Positions 17,938 through 26,940 of a DNA stretch of 64,000 nt are shown here, piece after piece (the first letter of the stretch is position 1; each line of letters opens with the position of its first letter). Under the pieces are notes generated by a model. That model searched no databases. It was not told the DNA's origin and was given only the letters and a program-made list of their open reading frames with translations. The stretch is from Pseudomonas sp. KU26590. Its GTDB lineage: Bacteria; Pseudomonadota; Gammaproteobacteria; Pseudomonadales; Pseudomonadaceae. Location of the stretch: assembly GCF_026153515.1 (NCBI RefSeq), contig NZ_CP110644.1:5397501-5461500 (forward strand), given 5' to 3'. The translations under genes and the position numbers were made by a program.

Positions 17938-19089
17938 ATGTCTGTGTACAAGACCGCGATTCTGAGCGCCGTGATCACCGCCCTATTTACCACCGGCGCG
18001 GTGCAGGCCGCTGAAGCACTCACGGCGGTGGGCGATGGCGAGGGGCAGTTGGATATCGTGGCGTGGCCGGGGTACATCGAGCGCGGCGAAAGCGACAAGG
18101 CCTACGACTGGGTGACCGGCTTCGAGCAGGAGACCGGCTGCAAGGTTAACGTCAAGACCGCCGCAACCTCCGACGAGATGGTCAGCCTGATGACCAAGGG
18201 CGGCTATGATCTGGTCACCGCATCGGGGGACGCGTCGTTGCGACTGATCGCTGGCAAGCGCGTGCAGCCCATCGACACCGCATTGATCCCGAACTGGAAA
18301 ACCCTCGACCCGCGCCTGAAAGACGGCCCCTGGTACACGGTCGAGGGCAAAACGTATGGCACGCCTTATCAGTGGGGCCCGAACGTGCTGATGTACAACA
18401 CCAACGTGTTCAAGACGCCGCCGGTGAGCTGGAGCGTGGTGTTTGAGCCGCAGGATTTGCCGGACGGCAAACCGAACAAAGGCCGGGTCCAGGCCTATGA
18501 CGGGCCGATCTACATCGCCGACGCAGCGCTGTATTTGAAAACCGCCAAGCCGGAACTGAACATCGTCGATCCCTACCAGCTCACCGAAACACAGTACAAG
18601 GCCGTGCTCGACCTGCTCCGCGCCCAGCAGCCGCTGGTTCACCGCTACTGGCACGACGCGACGGTGCAGATGAGCGACGTGAAAAACGAAGGCGTGGCAG
18701 CGTCCAGTTCGTGGGGTTACATGGTCAACGGGCTGGTCGCCGACAAACAGCCCGTCGCCTCGACCATCCCGCAGGAAGGCGCCACCGGCTGGGCCGACAC
18801 CACGATGTTGCACGCCGAAGCCAAACACCCCAACTGTGCCTACAAATGGATGAACTGGTCGCTGCAACCGAAAGTTCAGGGCGACGTCGCCGCCTGGTTC
18901 GGCTCCCTGCCGGTGGTGCCCGACGCCTGCAAGGGCAACGCACTGCTCGGTGCCGAGGGCTGTGAAACCAACGGGTTTGACCTGTTTGAAAAGATCGCCT
19001 TCTGGAAAACCCCCCAGGCCGAGGGTGGCAAATACGTGCCCTACAGCCGCTGGACGCAGGATTACATTGCGATCATGGGTGGCAGGTAA
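17938..19089 (+). CDS. Periplasmic substrate-binding protein of spermidine/putrescine-type ABC transporter
   Basis: Probably captures a polyamine or related compound in the periplasm. 383 residues; signal peptide 1-24 (hydrophobic core ending VQAAEA). The mature part resembles the PotD/YdcS family: LDIVAWPGYIERG, GGYDLVTASGDASLRLIAG, YGTPYQWGPNVLMYN, and a conserved Trp-rich end. ATG 17938 follows TGAGGCAAACCCACC. First gene of a binding protein-ATPase-permease-permease set; a REP doublet lies between it and the ATPase gene. YdcS-type proteins can have roles other than polyamine uptake, so the substrate stays open. Confidence 0.87.
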   Translation: MSVYKTAILSAVITALFTTGAVQAAEALTAVGDGEGQLDIVAWPGYIERGESDKAYDWVTGFEQETGCKVNVKTAATSDEMVSLMTKGGYDLVTASGDASLRLIAGKRVQPIDTALIPNWKTLDPRLKDGPWYTVEGKTYGTPYQWGPNVLMYNTNVFKTPPVSWSVVFEPQDLPDGKPNKGRVQAYDGPIYIADAALYLKTAKPELNIVDPYQLTETQYKAVLDLLRAQQPLVHRYWHDATVQMSDVKNEGVAASSSWGYMVNGLVADKQPVASTIPQEGATGWADTTMLHAEAKHPNCAYKWMNWSLQPKVQGDVAAWFGSLPVVPDACKGNALLGAEGCETNGFDLFEKIAFWKTPQAEGGKYVPYSRWTQDYIAIMGGR

Positions 19090-19136
19090 GCGTATTCAGG
19101 CCCGGGGAATCTCTCTGGGTAGGTAAATCCATCCAT

Positions 19137-19225
19137 TGTAGGAGCGCGCTTGCCCGCGATTACGGTGTGTCATACAGCATCAACGTCACAGGCAGGTCGC
19201 AATCGCGGGCAAGCGCGCTCCTACA
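19137..19225. repeat. REP doublet (REPIN-like), perfect 25-bp inverted repeat
   Basis: Left arm 19137-19161 (begins TGTAGGAGCGCGCTTGCC) and right arm 19201-19225 are exact reverse complements over 25 bases, with a 39-base spacer. It has the same core as the element at 43314-43402, which shows it is a dispersed family. It lies inside the ABC transporter operon, between the binding protein and ATPase genes. Confidence 0.9.
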
Positions 19226-19278
19226 AATACAAACCTGCCCAGTGCACACATCGAGAAAGATTTCGGGAATTAGCCACC

Positions 19279-20316
19279 ATGCCCCACGCTGTCCAGTTCA
19301 CCCAGGTTTCGCGGCTGTTCGGCGAGGTGAAAGCCGTGGACCGGGTGTCCGTCGACATCGAGGACGGCGAGTTCTTTTCCATGCTCGGTCCCTCGGGCTC
19401 CGGCAAGACCACCTGCCTGCGCCTCATCGCAGGCTTCGAGCAACCCAGCGCTGGCTCGATCCGCATTCATGGTCAGGAAGCCGCGGGTTTGCCGCCCTAC
19501 CAGCGTGACGTCAACACAGTGTTCCAGGACTACGCGCTGTTCCCACACATGAACGTGCAGGACAACGTCGCCTACGGGCTGAAAGTCAAAGGCGTGGGCA
19601 AGGCTGAGCGGATCAAGCGGGCCGACGAGGCCCTGAGCATGGTCGCCCTCGAGGGCTACGGCGCGCGCAAACCCGTGCAACTGTCCGGCGGCCAGCGCCA
19701 GCGTGTGGCCCTGGCGCGGGCACTGGTCAATCGCCCGCGCGTGCTGCTGCTCGACGAACCCCTCGGCGCCCTCGACCTGAAGCTGCGCGAACAGATGCAG
19801 AGCGAACTGAAGAAGCTGCAGCGCCAACTGGGCATCACGTTCATTTTCGTCACCCACGACCAGACCGAAGCGCTGTCGATGTCGGACCGGGTCGCGGTGT
19901 TCAACAAGGGCCGCATCGAGCAGGTCGATACGCCGCGCAATCTGTACATGAAACCGGCAACGACCTTTGTGGCGGAATTCGTGGGCACCTCCAACGTTGT
20001 GCGCGGCGAGCTGGCGCAGGCGTTGAGCGGCACCCCCGGCGCGTTTTCGATTCGGCCCGAGCACATCCGTTTTGCCGATGCCGCTGCGGCGAGCCACGAG
20101 GTTCAGGTCAGCGGCGTGCTGCACGATATTCAATATCAGGGCAGCGCCACCCGTTACGAGGTCAGGCTGGACAACGGCCAGACGCTCACGGTCAGCCGGG
20201 CCAATGATCAGTGGCTGGACACCGGCGCGCACCATCAGCCGGGTCAACGCGTTACCGTTCGCTGGGCGCGGGAAGCCATGATTGCGCTGCATGACGCGCC
20301 CGACGAGGCGCAGTGA
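19279..20316 (+). CDS. ABC transporter ATPase, PotA/YdcT type
   Basis: Powers import of the substrate bound by the upstream periplasmic protein. 345 residues from ATG 19279. Walker A GPSGSGKTT, signature LSGGQRQRVALARAL, Walker B VLLLDEPLGALD and switch His in VTHDQTEAL are all intact. The C-terminal third is a TOBE-type regulatory domain (VVRGELAQAL, FSIRPEHIRF). An in-frame extension upstream runs through the REP doublet and is not credible. The gene ends one base before the first permease ATG (TGAGATG), so translation is probably coupled. Confidence 0.93.
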   Translation: MPHAVQFTQVSRLFGEVKAVDRVSVDIEDGEFFSMLGPSGSGKTTCLRLIAGFEQPSAGSIRIHGQEAAGLPPYQRDVNTVFQDYALFPHMNVQDNVAYGLKVKGVGKAERIKRADEALSMVALEGYGARKPVQLSGGQRQRVALARALVNRPRVLLLDEPLGALDLKLREQMQSELKKLQRQLGITFIFVTHDQTEALSMSDRVAVFNKGRIEQVDTPRNLYMKPATTFVAEFVGTSNVVRGELAQALSGTPGAFSIRPEHIRFADAAAASHEVQVSGVLHDIQYQGSATRYEVRLDNGQTLTVSRANDQWLDTGAHHQPGQRVTVRWAREAMIALHDAPDEAQ

Positions 20317-20317
20317 G

Positions 20318-21268
20318 ATGGGTCAGACGTTGACTGGCTCGGCGCCGACGCAACGGCAGTCGCCCATCCGGCGCTTTTCCAACCTGCTGTATCGCCGCCC
20401 TAATCTGTACCTGTCACTGCTGCTGATCCCGCCGCTGCTGTGGTTCGGCGCGATTTACCTCGGCTCGCTGCTGGGCCTTTTGTGGCAAGGCTTTTATACC
20501 TTCGACGACTTCAGCATGACCGTGACGCCGGAGCTGACCCTGGCCAACTTCGGCGCGCTGTTCAACCCGGCCAACGTCGATGTCATCCGCCGCACCCTGA
20601 CCATGGCCGTGGCGGTGTCGATCGCCAGCGCCGTCGTCGCCTTCCCCATCGCGTATTACATGGCGCGCTACACCACCGGCAAAACCAAGGCGTTCTTTTA
20701 CATCGCGGTGATGATGCCGATGTGGGCCAGTTACATCGTCAAGGCCTACGCGTGGACGCTGCTGCTGGCCAAGGGCGGCGTCGCGCAATGGTTCGTTCAG
20801 CATCTGGGGCTGGCGCCGGTGTTGCAGTGGCTGTTGAGCGTGCCCGGCATTGGCGGCAGCACCTTGTCGACCTCGCACCTCGGGCGATTCATGGTGTTCG
20901 TCTACATCTGGCTGCCGTTCATGATTCTGCCGATTCAGGCCTCCCTCGAACGCTTGCCGCCGTCACTGCTGCATGCCTCCGCCGACCTCGGTGCCACGCC
21001 CCGGCAGACGTTCATCCAGGTGATTCTGCCGCTGTCGGTGCCGGGCATTGCGGCGGGCTCGATCTTCACGTTTTCGCTTACGCTGGGGGATTTCATCGTG
21101 CCGCAACTGATCGGCCCGCCGGGCTACTTCATCGGCAGCATGGTCTACGCCCAGCAAGGCGCCATCGGCAACATGCCCATGGCGGCGGCATTCACGCTGG
21201 TGCCGATCGTGCTGATCGCGGTCTATCTGGCTATCGTCAAGCGTCTGGGGGCTTTCGATGCACTCTGA
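20318..21268 (+). CDS. ABC transporter inner-membrane permease, PotB type
   Basis: 316 residues from ATG 20318, directly after the ATPase stop. About six membrane helices, the first at about 33-60 ([20 protein letters not shown]). The EAA-type loop that docks on the ATPase is visible near residue 220 ([20 protein letters not shown]). Its end overlaps the second permease by 11 bases. An alternative start 12 codons upstream lies inside the ATPase gene and is less likely. Confidence 0.9.
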   Translation: MGQTLTGSAPTQRQSPIRRFSNLLYRRPNLYLSLLLIPPLLWFGAIYLGSLLGLLWQGFYTFDDFSMTVTPELTLANFGALFNPANVDVIRRTLTMAVAVSIASAVVAFPIAYYMARYTTGKTKAFFYIAVMMPMWASYIVKAYAWTLLLAKGGVAQWFVQHLGLAPVLQWLLSVPGIGGSTLSTSHLGRFMVFVYIWLPFMILPIQASLERLPPSLLHASADLGATPRQTFIQVILPLSVPGIAAGSIFTFSLTLGDFIVPQLIGPPGYFIGSMVYAQQGAIGNMPMAAAFTLVPIVLIAVYLAIVKRLGAFDAL

Positions 21269-22067
21269 AAAAGCGTCGTGGGGCCTGAAAATCGCCGCCT
21301 GGGGCGGGCTGATGTTTCTGCACTTTCCGATCCTGATCATCTTCGTCTACGCCTTCAACACCGAAGACGCCGCTTTCAGCTTCCCGCCGAAAGGCTTCAC
21401 CCTGAAGTGGATCAGCGTGGCATTCGCGCGGCCTGACGTGCTGGAGTCGATCAAGCTGTCGCTGCAAATCGCCTGCGTTGCCACGCTGATTGCACTGGTG
21501 CTCGGCACGCTGGCCTCGGCGGCGCTGTACCGGCGAGACTTCTTCGGCAAGGACGGCATTTCGCTGATGCTGATTCTGCCCATCGCCCTGCCCGGCATCA
21601 TCACCGGACTGGCCTTGTTGTCGGCGTTCAATACCTTGGGGATCGAGCCGGGGATGTTCACCATCATCGTCGGCCACGCCACCTTCTGCGTGGTGATCGT
21701 CTACAACAACGTCATCGCCCGCCTGCGACGCACCTCCCACAGCCTGATAGAAGCCTCGATGGACCTCGGCGCCGATGGCTGGCAGACCTTCCGCTACATC
21801 ATCATGCCGAACCTGGGCTCGGCGCTGCTGGCCGGCGGCATGCTGGCGTTTGCCCTGTCCTTCGACGAGATCATCGTCACCACCTTCACCGCCGGGCATG
21901 AACGCACCCTGCCCATCTGGCTGCTCAACCAACTCAGCCGCCCACGCGACGTGCCGGTGACCAATGTGGTGGCGATGCTCGTGATGATAGTGACCCTGCT
22001 GCCGATACTCGGCGCTTACTACCTGACGCGGGGCGGGGAAAGCGTGGCGGGGAGTGGGGGGAAGTGA
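21258..22067 (+). CDS. ABC transporter inner-membrane permease, PotC type
   Basis: 269 residues, the second channel subunit of the same transporter. Six predicted membrane helices, the first in [18 protein letters not shown]. The ATPase-docking loop reads [19 protein letters not shown] (about 168-186). It overlaps the preceding permease by 11 bases, so the two subunits are likely made in equal amounts. Last gene of the operon; a damaged REP-like inverted repeat follows at 22104-22212 and may act as the transcript 3' end. Confidence 0.9.
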   Translation: MHSEKASWGLKIAAWGGLMFLHFPILIIFVYAFNTEDAAFSFPPKGFTLKWISVAFARPDVLESIKLSLQIACVATLIALVLGTLASAALYRRDFFGKDGISLMLILPIALPGIITGLALLSAFNTLGIEPGMFTIIVGHATFCVVIVYNNVIARLRRTSHSLIEASMDLGADGWQTFRYIIMPNLGSALLAGGMLAFALSFDEIIVTTFTAGHERTLPIWLLNQLSRPRDVPVTNVVAMLVMIVTLLPILGAYYLTRGGESVAGSGGK

Positions 22068-22103
22068 GCGGCTATCTTCATTCCGGAGGCCGACGCAGGA
22101 CAA

Positions 22104-22212
22104 GTGTGGGAGCGAACTTGCTCGCGAAGAGGTCGGTACATCCGCCAAATCTTCAGCGGCTGGAATACCGTCTTCGCGAGCAAGGTGGAGCGCCACCCCG
22201 GTCATTCCCACA
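22104..22212. repeat. Degenerate REP-type inverted repeat
   Basis: Left arm begins TGTGGGAGCGAACTTGCTCG. The right arm matches its reverse complement for 14 bases (TCTTCGCGAGCAAG), is then broken by an insertion of roughly 18 bases, and resumes at TTCCCACA. It lies between the convergent transporter operon and the oxidoreductase gene, where REP elements often form RNA 3' ends. Confidence 0.65.
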
Positions 22213-22289
22213 TGGATCTTCTCCAGTAGAGCCAGCATCACAGAGCAAAAGACGCTGGAGCAGTGCAGATCAGCCATTCAGCGGCGTGA

Positions 22290-23396
22290 TCAATCGCGCA
22301 GATCCGACTCATGAATCGGCTGGTCGCGGTGCGTGGCACGCTGGTACTGCGCGGGCCACGTGGCCTGGCGTCCACCGAGGGCCTCGTCGGCTTGCAGCGG
22401 CCAGTACGGATCGCGCAGCAATTCACGTGCGAGGAAAATCAGGTCAGCCTGACCCGTCCGCAGAATGGTGTCGGCCTGGGTGGGTTCGGTGATCATGCCC
22501 ACAGTCCCGGTGGCAATGCCGGACTCGTGGCGCACGCGAGCGGCGAATTCGGTTTGATAACCCGGGCCCACCGGGATCTCGGCCTTGGCCGCAGTCCCGC
22601 CAGAAGAAACGTCAACCAGGTCGACGCCCAGCCCTTTCAAGCGCTTGCCCAGCTCGACGGTTTCATCCGCGTTCCAGCCACCTTCCACCCAGTCGGTCGC
22701 CGAGACGCGCACGAAAACCGGCAGATCTTCGGGCCAGACTTCACGCACGGCTTTGGTGATTTCGAGGGTCAGGCGGATGCGGTTGTCGAAGGAGCCGCCG
22801 TACTGATCCTGACGCTGGTTGCTCAGCGGCGACAGGAATTGGTGCAGCAGATAACCGTGCGCAGCGTGGATTTCGACCACTTTGAAACCGGCGGTCAAGG
22901 ACCGCTTGGCAGCATCGACGAAGGCCTTGATGATGTCCTTGATCTGGGCTTCATCCAGCGGCGTAGGCACGGTGTAGGTCGGGTCGAAAGCGATCTTCGA
23001 GGGGCCCCAGGTCGCCCATCCGCCCTGGTCGGCAGGGATGGCGCCGCTCTGGCTCACCCATGGACGCCAGGTGCTGCCCTTGCGTCCGGCGTGGGACAGC
23101 TGAATGCCGGCAACCGCGCCTTGGGCGCTGATGAACCGAGTGATGCGTTGCAGCGGTTCAATCTGCTCGTCGTTCCAGATGCCGAGGTCTTCCGGGGTAA
23201 TGCGCCCGTCCTGGGTGACTGCCGCCGCTTCGGTGAAAATCAGCCCGGCGCCGCCGACCGCGCGGCTGCCCAGATGGACCAGATGCCAGTCATTGGCCAG
23301 GCCGTCGGCGCAGCAGTACTGGCACATCGGCGATACCACAATGCGATTGCGCAAGGTCAGTTGGCGAAGGGTATAGGGTTCAAGCAGCAGGCTCAT
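22290..23396 (-). CDS. NADH:flavin oxidoreductase, old yellow enzyme family (XenA/YqjM-like)
   Basis: FMN-dependent ene-reductase that probably reduces activated double bonds or electrophilic xenobiotics with NAD(P)H. 368 residues, a single TIM-barrel. Family marks: LRNRIVVSPMCQY near the start with the flavin-tuning Cys of the XenA/YqjM branch, GIQLSHAGRKGSTWRPW with the substrate-binding His, EIHAAHGYLLHQFLSPLSN, and a flavin phosphate-binding C-terminus (DLIFLARELLRDPYWPL). The region upstream of its start is the repeat array at 23487-24382. Physiological substrate unknown. Confidence 0.88.
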   Translation of the reverse strand: MSLLLEPYTLRQLTLRNRIVVSPMCQYCCADGLANDWHLVHLGSRAVGGAGLIFTEAAAVTQDGRITPEDLGIWNDEQIEPLQRITRFISAQGAVAGIQLSHAGRKGSTWRPWVSQSGAIPADQGGWATWGPSKIAFDPTYTVPTPLDEAQIKDIIKAFVDAAKRSLTAGFKVVEIHAAHGYLLHQFLSPLSNQRQDQYGGSFDNRIRLTLEITKAVREVWPEDLPVFVRVSATDWVEGGWNADETVELGKRLKGLGVDLVDVSSGGTAAKAEIPVGPGYQTEFAARVRHESGIATGTVGMITEPTQADTILRTGQADLIFLARELLRDPYWPLQADEALGGRQATWPAQYQRATHRDQPIHESDLRD

Positions 23397-23486
23397 GGGG
23401 ACCTCTCAAATCGTGTGACAGGTTCCTTGGGTTGCGAACCTTGAGCCTAGTCGACAACCCGAGAGAAGTGAGGGTTCAGTCATTCC

Positions 23487-24382
23487 CCGGCTGAAGCCGG
23501 TCCTACTATTGGAATGCATACCCCTGTAGGACTGGCTTTAGCCGGGAAGGCGGCGGGTGTCACACCGCGAAATCGAGGGTGCCCACGCAGGCGTCTTCCC
23601 GGCTGAAGCCGGTCCTGCTATCGCGTGCATCTGTGGGATCAACGCGTGGGGATGCCGCCCCGGACGCTCCGCGTCCATCGCTGCGACGCAGAGCGTCGTA
23701 GGATGCATTACCACGCGGAGCGTGGGAACGATCATGGTGTCTGGAAAGGCGTCTTCCCGGCTGAAGCCGGTCCTACGGAGACACCGCGTGCACCTGTAGG
23801 ACTGGCTTTAGCCGGGAAAGCGTCGGAAGCCACACTGCAAAATTGATGGCGTGCACACCGGTGTCTTCCCGGCTAAAGCCGGTCCTACTATCGCGTGCAT
23901 CTGATGATCGTCCCCACGCTCCGCGTGGGGATGCCGCCCCGGACGCTCTGCGTCCATCGCTGCGACGCAGAGCGTCGGAGGATGCATTACCACGCGGAGC
24001 GTGGGAACGATCATGGTGTCTGGAAAGGCCTCTTCCCGGCTTTAGCCGGTCCTACGCAGACACCGCGTTCACCTGTAGGACTGGCTTTAGCCGGGAAAGC
24101 GTCGGGTGTCACACCGCGAAATCGAGGGTGCCCACGCAGGCGTCTTCCCGGCTGAAGCCGGTCCTACTATCGCGTGCATCTGTGGGAATGATCGTCCCCA
24201 CGCTCCGCGTGGGGATGCCGCCCCGGACGCTCCGCGTCCATCGCTGCGACGCAGAGCGTCGGAGGATGCATTACCACGCGGAGCGTGGGAACGATCATGG
24301 TGTCTGGAAAGGCGTCTTCCCGGCTGAAGCCGGTCCTACGGAGACACCGCGTTCACCTGTGGACCAGCTTTGGCCGACCCCA
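23487..24382. repeat. Compound tandem array of REP-like palindromes, about 3.2 units of 270-284 bp
   Basis: The 991-base gap between the oxidoreductase gene and recJ is filled by a tandem repeat. Equivalent points (CTGTAGGACTGGCTTTAGCC) start at about 23524, 23794 and 24073, with a worn fourth at about 24357, so periods are 270, 279 and 284 bases. Each unit holds two kinds of palindrome: one built from TTCCCGGCTGAAGCCGGTCC and its complement, the other from CCCACGCTCCGCGTGGGGAT plus CGGACGCTCCGCGTCC and CCACGCGGAGCGTGGG. Units differ by small changes (GCTGAAGCC versus GCTTTAGCC; one copy lacks the first half of a hairpin near 23640). Several open frames cross it, but they follow the repeat and are not genes. 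Confidence 0.88.
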
Positions 24383-24387
24383 ATGAA

Positions 24388-26097
24388 TCAACGTGGTGAA
24401 AGGTGAACCACCATCAGTTGCACGGTTTCGTTGCCGCGGAATTCATTCAGGTCCAACTTGTACGCCAGCTCGACCCAGCGCACGGTCGGGTTGGGCCATA
24501 CGTCGCGATCGACGCTGAAGGCGATGCCTTCGAGCTTGACGGTGCCACATTCGGTCTTGAGTACCATCTTCAGATGGCGCTCGCCGACCACTCGCTGCTC
24601 CACCAGCTGGAACACGCCGTGGAACAACGGTTCGGGAAAGTGCTGCCCCCACGGGCCGGCATTGCGCAACGCACGGGCCAGCTCCAGATGAAACTCTTCC
24701 ACCGCCAAGGTGCCGTCGGACAACAGTCGGCCGGTCAGGTCTTCTTCCTTGAGCTGGCGGCGAACCTCGACGTCGAACGCTTCGGCGAACGCCGGGAAGT
24801 TGCCTTCCGGCAGCGACAGCCCGGCCGCCATCGCGTGGCCGCCAAACTTACTGATCAGCTCGGGATGTTTCGCCGCCACGGCATCGAGCGCGTCGCGGAT
24901 GTGAAAGCCCGGTACCGAACGCGCCGAGCCTTTCAGCACACCCTCGCCGGCGCTGGCGAACGCAATGGTCGGGCGGTGATAACGCTCTTTCATGCGCGAG
25001 GCCAGAATGCCGATCACGCCTTGGTGCCACTCAGGTTCGAACAGACACAGCCCGAACGGCATTGACTCCAGCGGCAGGTCCTTGAGCTGGGCGAGCGCCT
25101 CGCGCTGCATGCCCTGCTCGATGGATTTGCGGTCCTGATTGAGTTCGTCCAGACGCACGGCCATTTCCCGCGCCTGGGTCTCGTCATCACACAGCAGGCA
25201 TTCGATGCCCAGGCTCATGTCATCCAGACGCCCGGCCGCGTTCAGGCGCGGGCCGATGATGAAACCCAGATCGGTGGAGGTGATGCGCGACGCCTCGCGC
25301 CGGGCGACATCGAGGATGGCGCGCAACCCCGGACGTGCACGCCCGGCGCGGATGCGCATCAGCCCCTGGTGCACCAGAATCCGGTTATTGGCATCCAGCG
25401 GCACCACGTCAGCGACGCTGCCCAATGCCACCAGATCGAGCAACTCGCCCAGATTGGGTTGAGCGCGGCCCTCGAACCAGCCGATGTCCCGCAGTCGCGC
25501 GCGCAAGGCCATCAACACATAAAAGATCACGCCGACGCCGGCCAGCGATTTGCTCGGAAAGGTGCAGCCGGGCTGGTTCGGGTTGACGATGGCGTCGGCC
25601 GCCGGCAATTCGTGGCCGGGCAAGTGGTGATCGGTGACCAATACCTGCAAGCCCGCCGCCTTCGCCGCCGCAACGCCTTCGACGCTGGAAATGCCGTTGT
25701 CCACGGTCATGAGCAAATCAGGCTGGCGCTCAAGGGCGACCTGGACGATTTCCGGTGTCAGGCCGTAGCCGAATTCGAAACGGTTCGGCACCAGATAGTC
25801 CACATGGGCAGCACCGAGCAAGCGCAGGCCCATCACGCCAACCGTACTGGCTGTGGCGCCATCGGCATCGAAGTCGCCGACGATGAGGATGCGCTGACGC
25901 TGCTGCAAGGCAGTCACCAGCAGATCGACAGCGGCGTCGATGCCTTTGAGCTGTTGATACGGGATCAACCGGGCGAGGCCCTTGTCGAGTTCGGCCTCCG
26001 ACGCCACACCGCGCGCGGCGTAGAGCCGGGTGAGCAACGGCGGCAGATCGCCAAGAAATGGCAGGGTGTCAGGTAACTCGCGTGGTTCGATGCGCAT
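24388..26097 (-). CDS. recJ: Single-stranded-DNA-specific exonuclease RecJ
   Basis: 5'-3' exonuclease on single-stranded DNA, used in RecF-pathway recombination and in mismatch and base-excision repair. 569 residues, normal length. DHH-family motifs are intact: VGDFDADGATAST (D75, D77, D79), LMTVDNGIS and VLVTDHHLPG (DHH at 156-158), followed by the DHHA1 region with KFGGHAMAAGLSLP and a C-terminal OB-type domain. yaeQ lies upstream on the same strand, separated by about 100 bases with short GC-rich repeats (CGTCGCAATGC). The repeat array starts directly after the stop codon. Confidence 0.95.
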   Translation of the reverse strand: MRIEPRELPDTLPFLGDLPPLLTRLYAARGVASEAELDKGLARLIPYQQLKGIDAAVDLLVTALQQRQRILIVGDFDADGATASTVGVMGLRLLGAAHVDYLVPNRFEFGYGLTPEIVQVALERQPDLLMTVDNGISSVEGVAAAKAAGLQVLVTDHHLPGHELPAADAIVNPNQPGCTFPSKSLAGVGVIFYVLMALRARLRDIGWFEGRAQPNLGELLDLVALGSVADVVPLDANNRILVHQGLMRIRAGRARPGLRAILDVARREASRITSTDLGFIIGPRLNAAGRLDDMSLGIECLLCDDETQAREMAVRLDELNQDRKSIEQGMQREALAQLKDLPLESMPFGLCLFEPEWHQGVIGILASRMKERYHRPTIAFASAGEGVLKGSARSVPGFHIRDALDAVAAKHPELISKFGGHAMAAGLSLPEGNFPAFAEAFDVEVRRQLKEEDLTGRLLSDGTLAVEEFHLELARALRNAGPWGQHFPEPLFHGVFQLVEQRVVGERHLKMVLKTECGTVKLEGIAFSVDRDVWPNPTVRWVELAYKLDLNEFRGNETVQLMVVHLSPR

Positions 26098-26198
26098 TCA
26101 GGTTCCGCTGGTGTTCTGGTGGGGGCCGGTTGGGGGTTGCGATGCACTCGCGACGCCGTCGTAGCAGCGTCGCAATGCCGTCGCAATGCAGGACTGAA

Positions 26199-26741
26199 TC
26201 AGCCCCGCTCGCCCGCCAGCCACTGCAGTTGCACTTCGTGCTGGCCGCGATCATCGGTGACGAAGATCGTGCCTTCGCTGATCATCACGTCCCACTTGAT
26301 CACCCGGGGCATGTCCTTGGACAGGATTTCCAGCGCCTCTTGGGGTACCGAAGCGATATTGACGTTCTTCAGCGTCTTGATCGCCGGTATGACCTTGCCT
26401 TCCCACACCCGCAGACTGCCGTAGGCCAGCAGGCTCGTGCGTTCGGTTCGGCGCGAGCACCAGGTCAGGCGGTCGGCGTCGGGCTGGCCGACTTCGATCC
26501 AGTGCAGCACGCGATCGTCCAGACTCTTTTCCCACAGCGCGGGCTCGTCAACATCCGACAGACCACGGCCGAACGACAGGTGCTCGTTGTACCAGAAGGC
26601 GTAGGCCAACAGGCGCACGGTCATGCGCTCTTCGGTCTCCGATGGGTGACGGGCGATGGTCTGCTTGACGGTTTCATAGACCCCGCGATCAAGGTCGGTG
26701 AGATTGAGTTCGAACTTGTAGGTCGTGGACGGCTGGGCCAT
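26199..26741 (-). CDS. YaeQ family protein
   Basis: 180 residues, function not settled. It matches the YaeQ family throughout: TTYKFELNLTDLDRGVYE at the start, HPSETEERMTVRLLAYAFW, FGRGLSDVDEPALWEK, WIEVGQPDADRL and an all-beta C-terminus. The fold is reported as similar to PD-(D/E)XK nucleases, and ExE-type acidic residues are present, but activity is unproven. No signal peptide. It sits upstream of recJ on the same strand, a plausible two-gene unit, and is divergent from the gene at 26941. Confidence 0.9.
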   Translation of the reverse strand: MAQPSTTYKFELNLTDLDRGVYETVKQTIARHPSETEERMTVRLLAYAFWYNEHLSFGRGLSDVDEPALWEKSLDDRVLHWIEVGQPDADRLTWCSRRTERTSLLAYGSLRVWEGKVIPAIKTLKNVNIASVPQEALEILSKDMPRVIKWDVMISEGTIFVTDDRGQHEVQLQWLAGERG

Positions 26742-26940
26742 GAACGGGCTTCTAGAGAGACGGGAAAGGCGGCAAGTCTACCCGATGCAGCCCCGTTGAA
26801 CGACCGAACTCGATGAGCGAGGCAGCTCGCCCCTCAAATGGGAGATGGGGTACAACGTCCGCGAGGCGTTACTCACACCCACATGACATGTGTTAAATAA
26901 ATGAAGCACAACGCCGATACTTTGCTGCGAGACGCTGCCA

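Noticed and set aside
23487..24382. Repeat array considered as a CRISPR
   Set aside because: Units are about 270-284 bases with nested palindromes and near-identical content; there are no short repeats with unique spacers and no cas genes.
23538..24406. Several 65-190-codon frames (such as those reading MIVPTLRVG) in the repeat array
   Set aside because: They recur with the repeat unit, follow the palindromes and appear on both strands; this is a familiar kind of spurious annotation in pseudomonads.
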